Origin: Strigamia acuminata
Lineage: Eukaryota; Arthropoda; Chilopoda; Geophilomorpha; Linotaeniidae
Length of the DNA stretch: 64,000 bases
Direction: 5' to 3'
NCBI GenBank assembly: GCA_949358305.1
Contig: OX442323.1
Location: 3,224,001 to 3,288,000 of the forward strand
Below, one piece after another: positions 8,701-21,195 of this stretch (the stretch's first letter is position 1; the number at the start of each line of letters is the position of its first letter). Under the pieces are notes generated by a model. That model worked only from the letters and a program-made list of their open reading frames with translations, did no database searches and was not told the DNA's origin. The position numbers and the translations under genes are program-made.

Positions 8701-11700
8701 TATTATTTTTTTTTTAGGAATTTAGGAAAAAACTTTGCGATTTTATACATTTCATTCGCGCCAACTCGGATTTACTGTCCAACAATTGCGATTGTCTGCA
8801 ATTGGCTTTGTGTCAACCGGAAACGTCCGAAGTGTACAAACAAGTTCGACGAATGATTCCAACGAGTGATGAGGATAAATTTTATTTCGACTGGTGGTAA
8901 GAAGTAAATTTAAATTTATTTTTTTTTGAAAAACTATTTTTATCATTTTTTTTTATTCAAGCAATAAAGATAATAACAAAGGCGCATGCGTCAGCAGTTG
9001 CAATATCCACAAATCTGCGGTTCGAAGCGCAATATTTATACCGACAGGCTGCAGAGTGATTTCCTGCGACAACGATGGAGTGATACGAGTAGAAATAATA
9101 CACAAAATTACGGTTAAAAGTATTTTTCATTTGTTTTTTCGTTTTAATTTAGATTTGGGACAGTAATTCCGTGAAACAACTGTGCCAAATCCGCGGCCAC
9201 GAGTCGCGGATTCGGTGCTGTTCGTTCTGCGTAGAAGAAAAGATTTTGGTCACTTGCTCGGCCGACAGGACGATTAAATTGTGGACCGTCCCCGCGAATT
9301 TTTTCGAAGAACATAATGGAAATTCAGACGACAGTAAAACGATTTTGTAAAATTTTAAAAATGAAAAATCTTGATTTGTTTGCATCCGCAGGTAGCAACG
9401 ACTCGCCGCCGACTCCGCTCAACACAAAACGGTGGTCGAACTCGCACTGGACGCTCGGGAAATGTGACGACGCCAAAAACTATTACATGATGACGTTCGA
9501 GGAGCCGTCGCACAGTCCGCATTGCTGCGCGATATCAAATGACGGCGTCGATGTTGTCAGTGGTGGAAACGATGGTTTAGTTCTCGTGCGTTAATTTTTA
9601 TTCGAGTTTTTGTTTTTTTAAATTAAATTTTGAATATTTTAGGTTTGGTCGGTCAGGGAGGGAATTCTTCGCCGGAAGTTAACGGGCCATAAAGACGGCG
9701 TCACTTGCTGTCAGTATTCGCCGACGGAACCGATTTTAGCCACCGGATCGCTCGACGGAACCGTCCGACTGTGGAACACGGCGGATTATTCTTCGCTCAA
9801 GGTTCTGAGCGGCAACAACGTGGCCATTCGGGCGTGTTGTTTCTTCGGGGCGAAAATTGCCGCCGCCGCCGATTACAACGTGTTGGCGTGGGAGATCGAG
9901 TCGGGAGTTATGGAACAATTATTCTGCGATTGCACTCAGTGTCAAATTTTGACGATTGCCGCGTCCGATGAGTACGTGGCTGTGGGAACGGCTGGTTATT
10001 CCATAATCGTTTATTCGATCGAGGCCAAAGCGGTGGTCAATTTTCATAAAGGACATAAGGAGTGAGTGAGAAATTGAATTGTATTTCGATTGAAATTGAA
10101 ATAATTTATTTTTTATTTTTTATTTTGTTTGTAGTTGGGTTCATTGCGTCGCGTTTTCGGGGTCGGGCGAGCGCTTTTTGTCTGCTTCCGAGGACAAGTG
10201 CATCAAAGTGTGGGAGACGTGCGGCACCGCGTCTAGCGATTTGAAAATGGGAGATTATTGCGACGCGTCGTTTAACGAGGGTGGAATTACAATGGCGTTG
10301 GTCGATTTGAATAATCGTGTCGAAGTACGAGTTTGTACCGCAAATACTCTCTTAGTGCGCGGGTGTTTTAGAGATAACAAAAAATTCAAATTAAATCGAA
10401 TTGAAAACAATTTATTTTCAAATTTTAATTTAATTTTAATTGCTTACTCTCAAAAAATGAACTTTTTCATCACCTACCTGTACTATTTATTTGCGGACTT
10501 CTTTAGAGGCCCCGCATTCAATTAGAGACCCGCGCACTAATTGCAAAATCGAAATTATTAGAGACCGGCAGTTTAATTGGGACCTGGATGATTTACTTGT
10601 TGTTTTTACTTATTACGGTAGGTTATTCGGGACAGTGTGAAATCTCAAACCATCGAATCTACTGATAAAACAGTTTGCATTAAATGTTGCGCCGTTTCGA
10701 ACAAATCGACGCTGGTTGCCGTTTGTAAAGAGGACGGATTAGTGAAGGTATTTAGATTAAAGTTAATCAAATTAATTAATTGATGAGATTTTTTTATTTT
10801 TTTTTTATTTTTTTTTTAGGTTTTTAGCCTTAAAGACTTGCCGGATCCGGTTTCTGAGTGGAAAGTTCACACCGAAAGCATCACGTGCTGCGAATTTTCG
10901 CAAGATGATTCGTTTTTGGTGACCGGATCGGACGATTGCTGCGTTGGAGTTAGAAAAAATGATCGAAACATTATTTGATTTTAAGTTTAATTTTGTTTGA
11001 TTTATTGTTGTGGAACAGATTGTGCCATTGGAGAAACAGTGGGAAGCTCAACCACTCGTTTCTCACTCGGAGCGAGTCACACAAGTCAAGTTGTTTCAGT
11101 CGGACGAAAAAATCGTTTCCGCGTCGTACGACAAAACCTTAGTTGTAAGATTTATTTGCTAAGTCATTAATTTGCGGTTTTAATTTGTATTAATGGGTTT
11201 TTAGAGCCGCGAAATGGAACAATCATCGTTTTTAATTGTCGGAATTAGTTTTAATTCTGTTTTCTGTTCGTTTAACAGGTTTGGAACGTCAGAACGCACA
11301 GCGAAGTATTTAAATGCGTTGGTCACGATGACGCTGTGGTTTTTTGCGACGTTTCGAGTAACGACGAAATGATGATTTCTGCGTCTACCGATAAAACTGC
11401 CAAAGTTGGTTTTATTTTTATTTTTTTAAATTTATAATAAATTTATTTGTTTATGTATTAGTTATGGGATGCACGCGACGGGCATCTGCTGGCAACGTAC
11501 TCGCACGATTCGTGCGTTCGCAGTTGCAGGTTTTTGCCGAATTGCACGCGGGTCGTGACGGGAGACGACAGCGGAAACATCACCGTGAGTGAAAAATCGA
11601 TTTTTGAGAGAATAAAATGTACATTTTTAATTTTTTTTTGTAGATTTGGAAGATCGACGAAGACTATTCGGCCTTACTCTCTATGAAATGCGACCACTGG

Positions 11701-11925
11701 GTCGCGGATTTAATCGTGTCTAAGGATTCAAAGTACATGATTTCCGCTTCGAAGAATCTGCGTTGGTGGGACGTTGAGACGGGAAAATGTTTGCAGACAT
11801 TTCATACAAAGGGAACAAAATTACGTATAGTTAAAGCGTCGTCCGATTTTTCTACTGTGGTTTGTTTGGACGATGCTAAAGTGTTTTATCATCTCGATGC
11901 CATTCAAAAACCACGTGACTTGTAG
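5740..11925 (+). CDS. APAF1: apoptotic protease-activating factor 1
   Basis: Seventeen coding exons join in phase (1263 residues; human 1248): 5740-5877, 7031-7826, 7887-8128, 8188-8361, 8414-8653, 8718-8896, 8962-9088, 9153-9333, 9392-9585, 9643-10061, 10135-10324, 10622-10747, 10820-10948, 11019-11144, 11279-11404, 11462-11584, 11644-11925. The N-terminus is a CARD (MNRKELLALRRQRENVL), followed by NB-ARC with Walker A GMTGCGKST (residues 148-156), Walker B LLVLDDVW (233-240) and the winged-helix HDL motif. A helical part containing CQPETSEVY follows, then WD40 repeats forming two propellers and the typical ending RWWDVETGKCLQTFHTKGT. APAF1 binds cytochrome c and (d)ATP, forms the apoptosome and activates initiator caspases. 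The usual sensor arginine (TTRD) is TTTD here (Thr259). Seventeen intact exons make this a functional gene. Confidence 0.95.
5996..6800. repeat. two AT-rich satellites in APAF1 intron 1
   Basis: At 5996-6480 a 20-bp unit resembling AAAAATTGAATTTTTGAGGT is repeated. At about 6500-6800 a unit resembling AACGTAAAATATTGAATTTT is repeated. The open frames across them are periodic artefacts. Confidence 0.8.
10352..10540. mobile_element. possible MITE in APAF1 intron 11
   Basis: TTAGTGCGCGGGT at 10352-10364 and its complement at 10528-10540 bracket an AT-rich core. The intron (297 bp) is larger than its neighbours, as expected for an insertion. Confidence 0.4.
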
Positions 11926-13180
11926 AAAATAATGGGGAAAAAATTGTTATACGTATAGAAAGTTGAATTTTTTTTTCTTTACAGTTTTTCAAATTTTTAT
12001 GCGCCGTCAGTCTTTCACTGTTTAACTAAAAATTGACGTTTTGATAAAATGTTTTGTTTTAAGAGAATTATACAATTTTTTACTTAGCTGCATTCAAAAA
12101 GAATTTTTTGAAAGTTTTTGTGTTTATTTTGCTGTGGTTGGACTTGTCAACCACTAGTAATAATTCGTAAAGTTGATTTTAAATGATTTAGAAGTTGAAT
12201 GTGTAAAATCTGGTTGCTGATTTATGCATACTGAACATTTTGACCACTAGGGTGTCTTTAAATACAAGAAATTACGTCACGCAGACTTGACGTTTTACAA
12301 ATTCCAAAGTGCGCAATGCACCAATCAAATAATTACGCTATAATTCAAATACAAGCCATATTTCGTAATAATTCCAAAGTGCGCAATGAACCAATCAAAT
12401 AATTACGCTATAATTCAAATACAAGCCATATTTCGTAATAATTCCAACGAAATAAACAATACACTTTCTAAATACAAAATATTTAGGTTTTTACAGAATG
12501 GAAAATAAAAAGATGCATGGACGATGGGAAAATTAAATGTATTCAAGCATGGCTGCCTTTAGAATGTCTTCAAAACGTACAATCTAAAACTCTCGCGGTT
12601 GTTTGCTAAAACGCTACATTTGAAATGTTTGCATTTTGGTTCGATTGAAGTGCCATTACGAAACGCAAACATCGAAAAAACTTCTTTTTGGATGCAGTTG
12701 CAAATGAATTTTTCTATGGTGAATTGTGTATAAATTAAGAGATTTAATATCAAAATAAAATAAAAAATTTTGGAAAAAATTTTTTTTATTTTTTTTTTTA
12801 GAATATTTTTCTTTTAATTTTTATAACCATTCAGTCATTTTTCTATTTTTTCGTCAGAATGATTGTGTTGCGGGAGAATTTATTGTTATTGCTTTCGGTA
12901 ACCCGTTCTTAATGGAGCCACGGTAATTCAAGCAACTGCAAAAGCTCTTCGGAATTTCAAGAGAGAAAAAAAGAAGATGTATGAAAAGAAAGAGAAATTT
13001 AGAGTATCCGGGGAGTGACAGTGGAAAACACGAATAAATCACGCTAAAAGTCAAGCTTCTCTGCATCACACTTGAAAATAAAAATAAAAACAGGTGCGAA
13101 AAATCTTTTCTAAATTTAATTTACAATTTTTTATTATTTTCTTGATGCGATTTCGCGAGACTGAATTGACGGATCAATTT
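11926..13180. other. intergenic, no gene seen
   Basis: AT-rich sequence downstream of APAF1. It holds a 70-bp tandem duplication and nothing else convincing; the open frames at 12559-13069 have no splice or family support. Confidence 0.5.
12301..12440. repeat. 70-bp tandem duplication
   Basis: Positions 12301-12370 and 12371-12440 differ at about one base, and a third copy starts after them. The near identity suggests a recent event. Confidence 0.85.
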
Positions 13181-13188
13181 TTTTTCTC

Positions 13189-13269
13189 CAGCTGAATGGA
13201 TTAAGACGACATTCCATCAAACGATGGCAGAATCACAAATGCAAGTCACTCGTGGGGTCTCGACGACAC
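13189..13269 (+). other. candidate exon
   Basis: A pyrimidine-rich acceptor (TTTTTTTTCTCCAG) and a donor (ACGACAC/gtgagc) bracket about 80 bp open in two frames. Nothing ties it to a gene. Confidence 0.2.
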
Positions 13270-13519
13270 GTGAGCGAGATATTTAATCTTCCAATTAGGC
13301 AAAGTAGGTTGCGCGAAGTTTAAATTAGTTTTTCACAACAAATCAATTTACTTCGTTTCTTATATAAATATTTATTAGGAAAATTTCGTTGAAAAAAAAA
13401 TTTTTTTTTTTTTTAGTTTTGAGAAAAGTCTTTAAAAATGATAGAAAAATCGATCAAATGTATAAATTTTAATTTGTATGGGTTATTAAGTCGTGCGGGT
13501 GTTTTTATTTCCAGATTTA

Positions 13520-13700
13520 ACAGGCGACGAAAGCCTCATAAATTTTCATACTACTTTTAATTCGCCCTACCGTCCAGAGAGGCCGCCGTTGCCAAATACC
13601 GATCAATGGACGCACGCAGGGGATGCACGGCTTACACTCGCTCACATCTCTAGTTTCCCCCCTTAAAATCCCACGCTAACACCAAACACGATGAAACGAG
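13520..13700 (+). CDS. candidate first exon of the 25.8-kb tetraspan gene
   Basis: A less AT-rich stretch (13560-13690) ends ATGAAACGAG/gtaagataat, with ATG at 13691-13693 and the donor at 13701. Joined to the acceptor before 25797 it reads MKRVVGGTFEVDSIV and runs in frame into MSHDNET of the tetraspan gene. The frame match and clean donor make this a plausible distal promoter with a coding first exon across a 12-kb intron. Another leader exon near 24.2-24.37 kb would leave translation to start at 25832, so the two may be alternative promoters. The link is inference. Confidence 0.4.
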
Positions 13701-15500
13701 GTAAGATAATATTCGATTCTAATCAATCGACGTGACAAAACGTACTAAACACGTCGCAAAACGTGCAAATTTAAATCGATACTTAAAATAAAAAAGTTTT
13801 ATTCAACTTTTAAAAATCCTCTTCCGGTCGAATTACTCGAATTTGCAGTAAAAGTTAAAATTTCAAAAAAAAAAAATTTTTACGACATTAAATTGTAATT
13901 TTTTAGAAAAAGAAATAATTTGTGCGTTAAAGCCACGACTTAGTCGACATGAATATTATCAGCTGTGACTCTGTGAGAGATAACGAGAGATTTCTAGTTG
14001 TGTTTGTTTGTTTGGCTCATTTCCATATAAGGCGTCCATCCGTCTAAATGGCACATTTCTCCGCGTAGAATCCTGATGTCTGTCTTTCGGAGAAGCCAAA
14101 AGCAACCCGGATTCGGCTGATTCTTTATGCATACAGTTCGCATTGAATATATTGGACTCTGTCCCAGTTTGCTCGCATTTCGTCGCGTCAAAAACTCTAG
14201 AAATCAAATTGATTTCGATAAAAAAAAATAATAATAATGCAGAAAAGTTGGAAATTTGTGATTTTTTCGATTTTTTCCCTTTCTTTCGTGTAAACAATAG
14301 TGTTTAGATGATAAAACAGAGGATGTTTACTTTGCGGATTGGAATTCGATTGAGTTGGCACACAGCTGTCCGTCTCAAACACCAAACGCGGTCCTGTCTG
14401 GGGGTTTTAACATAGGGGAAACCATCAGCAAAGTAATTTCCTGTCTTTGCCGTAAGGGGCGAAATTGGCCAACATGTTACAACAAGTGAAAAGAGGATAA
14501 AGAAACGTTTTTCTTCTTTTTTTCTTTTTTTTGCTAACGTTTAATTGCGTGACCCAATTTGTGGCCATCAATTGATGTCCGAGGGAATTTGTGTCGTTTA
14601 TATTGATGGATTTTTTTTATTTACATAAATTTTGTGGTTTGGAAAAAATGGAATTAAAAGTCGTTTTAAACCGCGAAACGGTTTTCTCGTCTGGTTTTAT
14701 TGGGGACGGAAAGGAAGAAAAGTCAGCACTTTGTGGCAAATTTGCTTCCACGACATTCACATTGAGTTAAGACAAAATGGTGCATTGAAAATGATGATGA
14801 CCGCTTGGTTTTTGCTTTGGTTTTTGTTTGGTGGAGAAATTAAACATCAAATTTGATCAATGTTGCGTTAACAAGGTCGGGGAAAATTGTTTGCAATAAA
14901 TTGTTGTTATCGTGGGAGTTGGATGAGGTTTTTCTTGGGAAATAAGAAAAAGAAAGGAAGAAGAAAGTTATTTGTTTCCACGATTCAAGTATGTGTACAT
15001 AAATATGGAGGGAATTTCGGGTTGTCACATTTCGCAGCGCCCCACCCTTGGAATTAATACATTATGTCGAGTTATTTTCCACGTCCGTTTGATGTTTTTA
15101 ATAATAGATGAAAAAGTTATCTTTTGTTTGGTTTTATTGCTGTTCGGGGTTGAATGCACTGCGCAGAGGCTTCAATTTGCACGAGTATTGCGCTGTTGTG
15201 TGTTTATGGGTTTCTAAAAACATAATTCTGCTGTTTGGTTATTTTTATTTGATGTTTTGGAATTTAATCAATTTGGGATTTGTCAAATTTGTTTTCGTTT
15301 CGGCAGTTTTTTAGTTGATGGGTTTTGGCGGTAAAAACAAACTTTGAATGAACTTAATTTAAAAAAATAAAATTTTTAAACTAATTTTTTTTTAAGTACA
15401 CGAATTTTCAGATAGAAAATCCTGTTAATTTTAGCGGAAAACGATAAAAGCACACTTTGTGGGCCCAAATTGAGCCTCGTATGGGGCAAACTTAAAATTC
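13701..15500. other. noncoding, probably intron; no gene seen
   Basis: AT-rich with homopolymer runs. The short open frames at 13959-15314 overlap on both strands and show no conserved motif or matching splice sites. Confidence 0.4.
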
Positions 15501-17708
15501 GGTGGATGCTTCACCTGCAAGCATTAGAGGAAATCCGTCGCAGTTGGCAGTCGCAGTTGGCGTAGAGCAAAAACCGCAAGAGCTAGGTGTCTGAAAGTTT
15601 GCAAATAGTCAGGCAACCATGTTAGCAACCCCCAAACAAAGTTTCCTCAAAATCCGAGCGACGGATTTCGAGATACGGACTTAAAACCGCAAAAACATCG
15701 AATATACCAAATGCAACGTTGTAAAGTATTGAGATGCGACTCAAACCCAAACTAAGCTTTCAAACTGTCATCTCTTGTTACTTAAATCATGCAAAAAAAA
15801 TAAGAGGATAAATAAAAGTCCTTTTATTTGTTTATTGAATTGCGGTATTGATTTTACATGAATAAAAAGAATTGCCGAAAGAAAAGAAAAGTAGAAAATG
15901 TAATAGAACTCTTTTTTATTTTAAAAACAACAAGAAGACCTTTGACACGTTTTCTTTTCTTCGCCAAATAAAGGAAGAAGAAAAAGTCGTTTTTGGTGTT
16001 TTTTCGGGGGGATTTTTTGATGAATTATCACGAATCGGCTTTAGACAGAGTGGTCTCGTTATTTTCATTATAAGTCAAGGGTCTCAGATGGCGCTGTGTG
16101 TGAGGGAGGAAATGGAATCGCCAAATAACCTCCCCGAGGTAGGAACTGAACTGGCTCTCTGTTAACATGGAGATCCTCTTGTGGTGGAAGGAACGTGCAA
16201 TTAATTCATCTGGGAAGATGCAGTGCAGGGGAGTCACATTTCCAATCTTGAAGGGGTTTTAAAAATAATTTAAAACAAGTTGCAAGCGGAGTAGCAACTC
16301 CCAGAACAGCTGTTTTGGAAGGAGAATAAAAAATTGTGGGTTTAGAAAAATAGAAAAATTGTGTTTGGATTTGTATGCAGGTGTCGTGTGGAGATGCAGT
16401 TATTGGAAATCACTTAAAAGAAAATTAATCTTTTGAAGGAAGAAATGAAATAAGAAATTATGGAGATGGAACGGAGACAGTTTGGAGTTGGATCAGTGTA
16501 TTAAAGATGAAGGCGTGATGGTTCTTGAGGCCATCTTCGTGTTTGAGATGCTTGGAATTTAATTAGATGTAAGTTTTGTGTAATTTGAAGCGGTAAATTA
16601 CTTAGGGGAGAATTAAGGATGAGGAGTTTTGCTGGTTTTTGTTTATTTCGATGCGTAATTTTGCATGCAAACAAGATTGTTCCTCTATTGATCCACACTC
16701 GATTTGGTACGTGAAGGAAATAAAAGAGAAATGGGGATTGCATAATGAATAGTCAACATTTTGTCGACGTGTTATGAAATGTTGATGTTTTGCAATATAA
16801 ACAGTTAGATTTCTAATACTCTGTAGGTGGTGAGTATCAATTGTCCAAAATTATAAGGGGTTTTATTAATGCAACAATTTTGCGATTGTGTGATTTGATT
16901 ATTCAAGTGATTGGTCAATTGTTGAGTCATGTGATAATCGCAAAATCGTAATAATCGCAAAATCGTGATAATGGCACAATTGAAAAATCGCAAAATCGTG
17001 ATAATCGCACAATTGCAAAATCGCACAATCGCAAAATCGTGATAATCACAAAATTGCACAATCGCAAAATCGTGATATTGCAAAATTGCAAAATCGTGAT
17101 ATTGCAAAATTGCAAAATCGTGATAATCACAAAATTGCAAAATCGTGAATATCGCACAATCTCAAAATCATGATAATCGCAGAATAGTAAAATCGCAGAA
17201 TCGCAAAAAAGCAGAATCGCAAAATCGTGATAATTACAAAATCGCACAATCGCAAAATCGTGATATCGCACAATTGCAAAATCGTGATATTGCACAATTG
17301 CAAAATCGTGATATCGCACAATTGCAAAATCGTGATATCGCACAATTGCAAAATCGTGATATCGCACAATTGCAAAAACGTGATAATCACAAAATTGCAA
17401 AATCGCACAATCGCAAAATCGTGACAATCGCACAATCTCAAAATCGTGATAATCGCACAATTGCAAAATCTTTGCTGATTAGAGGCGTTCAAAGTTTCTT
17501 TTTTGTTATTTATAGTTTTTTTATACACAGAATGCACATCTAAAACAGCCGTAAACCGTCAGGAACTACTGGAAAGAGAAACACACAACTCGAGTGGTTT
17601 TTCAAGTGATTCAGAGCCTGGTTTTAGTTTTTACAACCAAATTCAAAATGGCTGTCACAAAAGTTATTACATGTGAGGTCGATCTTGCTTGCAGGTGAAG
17701 CATCCACC
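15501..17708. mobile_element. possible transposon ends 2.2 kb apart
   Basis: A 23-bp sequence beginning GGTGGATGCTTCACCTGCAA at 15501-15523 recurs perfectly inverted at 17686-17708. No transposase frame is seen between them. The interval holds a satellite (16925-17470) and a short open piece at about 16080-16140 that ends at a donor-like site. Confidence 0.35.
16925..17470. repeat. satellite of CGCAAAATCGTGATAATCGC-like units
   Basis: Units of 22-33 bp built from the words CGCAAAATCGTGAT and CGCACAATTG repeat about 25 times. Both strands stay open in several frames, which explains the 65-179 residue open frames here. Confidence 0.85.
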
Positions 17709-17709
17709 G

Positions 17710-20500
17710 CTCAAAAGCAGAATTGTTTTGAAAAACGTTGTTTGAGTGAAAAATGCCGAGTTTAAATTGCAATTTTCTTGTCAGACACCAAAATGAAACA
17801 ATGTCGCGAACATTGATTTTGCTGTTTACAGAAACACGAAAAAATCATACATTGAATGAGTGAAACCTCTATTTGCACTGATGCACCCACCCTGCAAAAA
17901 TGTCGGGAAATATTGTCAGATTTAAACGGCAATTTTTGGGTAAATCCGACAATTTCAGTAAAAAATAAACAAATAATTGAAATTTTTGTATTTTTAATTT
18001 CCTTCCGTGCAGTCTGGAATTGTTTTGATTATACAAATTGAATGGCACCAACTGTGAAACTTTGTTGTTTAATTTGCATAAAAGAAATCAGCATATCTGA
18101 AAGCTAAAATTCAATTAACTTTGTTTGTTTATTTGAGCAGAAATGAAGTCACGAGATGAATAATCTTTTTCTTTCGTTCACGTTTAATCACTCTTGTTTT
18201 TGCTCCTCCCGATCGTTTCTGTTTGTTTACCCGAGCGAGACACGACATTTCTAATTTCAAATTAAAATCCAATTTTTTTCAATCTTTTTCTCGTAATTTC
18301 CATTCTAAATTTTTAAATTTATGTTCGCACACAAACTAGCAGTTTGAGCAATATTTAAACGAGATTATTTTGTAAGCTCCTTTCAGCAGAGCATCATCAC
18401 CTTGAATTAAGTAGCGTAATGCTTTTAATCTAAGATACCATCAGCTAATCCCCTCATTTTATTCTTGAAAAAACTTGTTCGGCGTGCACTTTGAGTTTGT
18501 GGAATCGAATTAGCGCGTAAACAAAACGCAGCGAACACAAAACTCCCTAAACAAATGAACAATCGCACTCAAACTCATTCATCTAATTGATTAATTACCA
18601 ATCTGTGATCCTCGCAGCTCGTAAACTTATTTCTTTTATTTTTTTTACTTTCCATACTAAATTATCTATTAAAAACTACGAAAACTCATATTTTATTCCG
18701 TCCACATAATGAATTATGATTCCGTTATCTTAATTGCGTGCTGATAAATTGTAAGTCGCGCAGACAAATAGTAATATGACTAAAATTCGTTTTTGGGCTG
18801 ATAAAGTCGAAACTGAATTAATCGGTTTTATACCATTTCAGTGTTTTCAATTATATCATTCCAGGGCTTCTAATTAGGTCATTTCAGTGCTACACTTCAA
18901 ACTGATAACTCCTACTGGTTGAGCTGGATTACGCCTAAAGCCTAGTACTCATAACACCATTCCGTCCTTGGAATGGTAACAGGAATCAAAGTCTTAAGTT
19001 TTCTGCCAAGAGTGGTACTCATAAAAATATTGTTTAGACTCTGAATCACCCTTGCAAGTGGAAACGAATTGTTTCCGGCCCCGATGGTGCATGGAAAAAT
19101 TTAATTGTTTCAGACTCTGAATAAATTTTGTCTACCCAGAATTTCCTTGTTTTTGATCTAAAATTTGCATCTGGTCACAGCCGGTTGCAAACAAAGACAC
19201 CCAACTACTACAATTGAACACGTTGTTTGTTGAAGGTTAGTAGAATTATATTTTTGCCTGCATTTCAGACAAAATAAATGCTTTTTTAATTGCAAAAAGA
19301 CCGAAACTGATTTTAAAATTATTTAAGTCAGAAAAGTCGAACAAAGCTTCATTGCCATTGCCAGCCATTTGCAAAACAAGCAACAATGACTCGCACAGTT
19401 TAAGAGTACGGAAACTTTCTGGTGACAATTTCATGAGTACCACAAATTTATCAGACTCTGAATAATAAGAGGATAAAACATTCCGCTCGAAATGGTGCTG
19501 TTGAAAAATTAAGACTGTACAATTTGGTGTTGTGATTTGTTTTCCCCCATTTCCACATCCAAATCATAAAATAAATCAATTAGAAATGGAATTAAATATT
19601 AAAATATATTTTTTAAAAACATCGTTAGGCGCGTATATTTAATTTGGCGCATTTTGGTGTAATTTAAAATTTAATACGTGTTGTAAAAGCCGGCGAAACA
19701 GAGGCGATAAAAAAAGATTAGGGCTGTTAGGATTCTGCAACTTGAACTTGAATTGCTTTGCTCTTATTTTAAAGGACTAAAAAGATCATTTAGAATATTA
19801 TGTCCGCAATTTACACTGCACATGTGTTGTTTGGAAATTGCTTTAAACCGATATGGCAATTTTTTAAGCCAACAAAATGGACGTTTTATACAATTCCAAC
19901 CCTTTTACATCCTTATTATCCATTTTTTCTCTTATATCTGTAAGAAAAATAGAAAAAAAAAGAAAAAAAAACAATCTGATGTGTATTTCTTTGTTGCCTG
20001 GTCATCATCCAGAGCTTTTCCGAGCATCAATTTTTCATTTCTTTTTACTGTTGATAATCAAATTGGTCATTAAAGTAATGGCCGAAAAGATGTGTTTTCC
20101 ACTTAGAAACTTTTTATTTGACTTTTTTTCCCTTTTTTTTGCGATTTAAGTTTTTTATTATTAGATTATCTCGTTTTTTATTCGTCGGTCTTTTGTGCAC
20201 AAAGACTTACATTAGTTTTTTTTTTGGGTGAAACTATCTTGGAGGAGCACTTGCAAATAACTCCAGTTGCAAAATCAATATTGCGAAGACAGCATCAGGT
20301 GGCCACTCGATACTTACTAGAAGCACTTTTAGCATCTCGCATCGCCAATCTATATTGAAACAGTGATTTTGCTTCATCCCAGATGCTTTTCGTTACACCG
20401 GAATCTATTGCACAGATCGCAGCTGTTTTCCACTTCTTATCTCACTATAGAAACTCGTAAAAAAAAATTTGAGCAGACATGTTGTGGTGTGGAACAACAA
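17710..20500. other. noncoding; holds a dispersed repeat
   Basis: About 18890-19170 carries words such as ATGGTGCATGGAAAAATT and TCAGACTCTGAATAA that recur at 59.6-60.2 kb, so it is a copy of an interspersed element. No gene is seen. Confidence 0.4.
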
Positions 20501-20509
20501 ATAGGTCTC

Positions 20510-20990
20510 AGGGTGGGGCCCATGGGCTAGATATTGAATTTAACAAAAATAATAATTTTTTTGGGTAAATAATAATTATTTTATGTGAAAAATATTTTTT
20601 TCTTCCCCATTTGCATCATTTGCATCGCCGTTGTAGTTGGGGGCTTGGGGCCCATATGTTGGGGCCCCTTAATTATGAAATAAAAATTAATTTTTTTCTG
20701 TTAAAAAAATTGTTTTCTTTAATTTTTGGTTTGTTTCGGGGCTCCCATTTGCATTGTCGTTGTAGTTGTGAGCTTGGGGCCCATAAATTTGGGGCCCCTT
20801 AATTATTAGTTAAAAATAAATAATTTTCTGTTATAATTTTTTTTTTGGTTTGTTTCGGGGCCCCACGTGCACCATTCTCACTGTCGTTGTAGCTGGGGCC
20901 CATGGACTGCAGAATGAATTAAAAAAGTAAACATTTTCGTGAAATTTCTTTTATTTTTTGGTTTGTTTCGGGGACCCCATCTGGCAGTTA
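20510..20990. repeat. tandem repeat with GGGGCCC blocks, about 127-bp period
   Basis: Three to four copies share GGTTTGTTTCGGGG, GTCGTTGTAG and GGGGCCC words around AT-rich spacers. Confidence 0.7.
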
Positions 20991-21149
20991 TTCCACTGGT
21001 TCTCCCATTGGTATTTATATTTTCGAGCATTTCAACTCGCCACTTGTCGACTCGGCCACTCACTCGAAATATGAGTTGACTTCACTCAACTCCGCAACCA
21101 AACACGAGTATAAAAGCTTTATGTGTTATTGCAGCGCCGTTTGAAAAGG

Positions 21150-21195
21150 CCCGCCCGGGCCCAGCCCGAGCCCGAGCCCGAGCCCGAGCCAAACA
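21150..21195. repeat. short GC-rich hexamer repeat
   Basis: CCCGAG-type units follow CCGCCCGGGCCC, about 40 bp after a TATAAAAG near 21110. This may be a promoter relic, but no gene is seen. Confidence 0.5.

Noticed and set aside
16805-17543. Several frames of 65-179 codons on both strands
   Set aside because: All are products of the CGCAAAATCGTGAT satellite; none has splice or start support.
19753-20149. Overlapping 90-106 codon plus-strand frames
   Set aside because: Composition follows homopolymer runs; no motif, and two frames are open at once.
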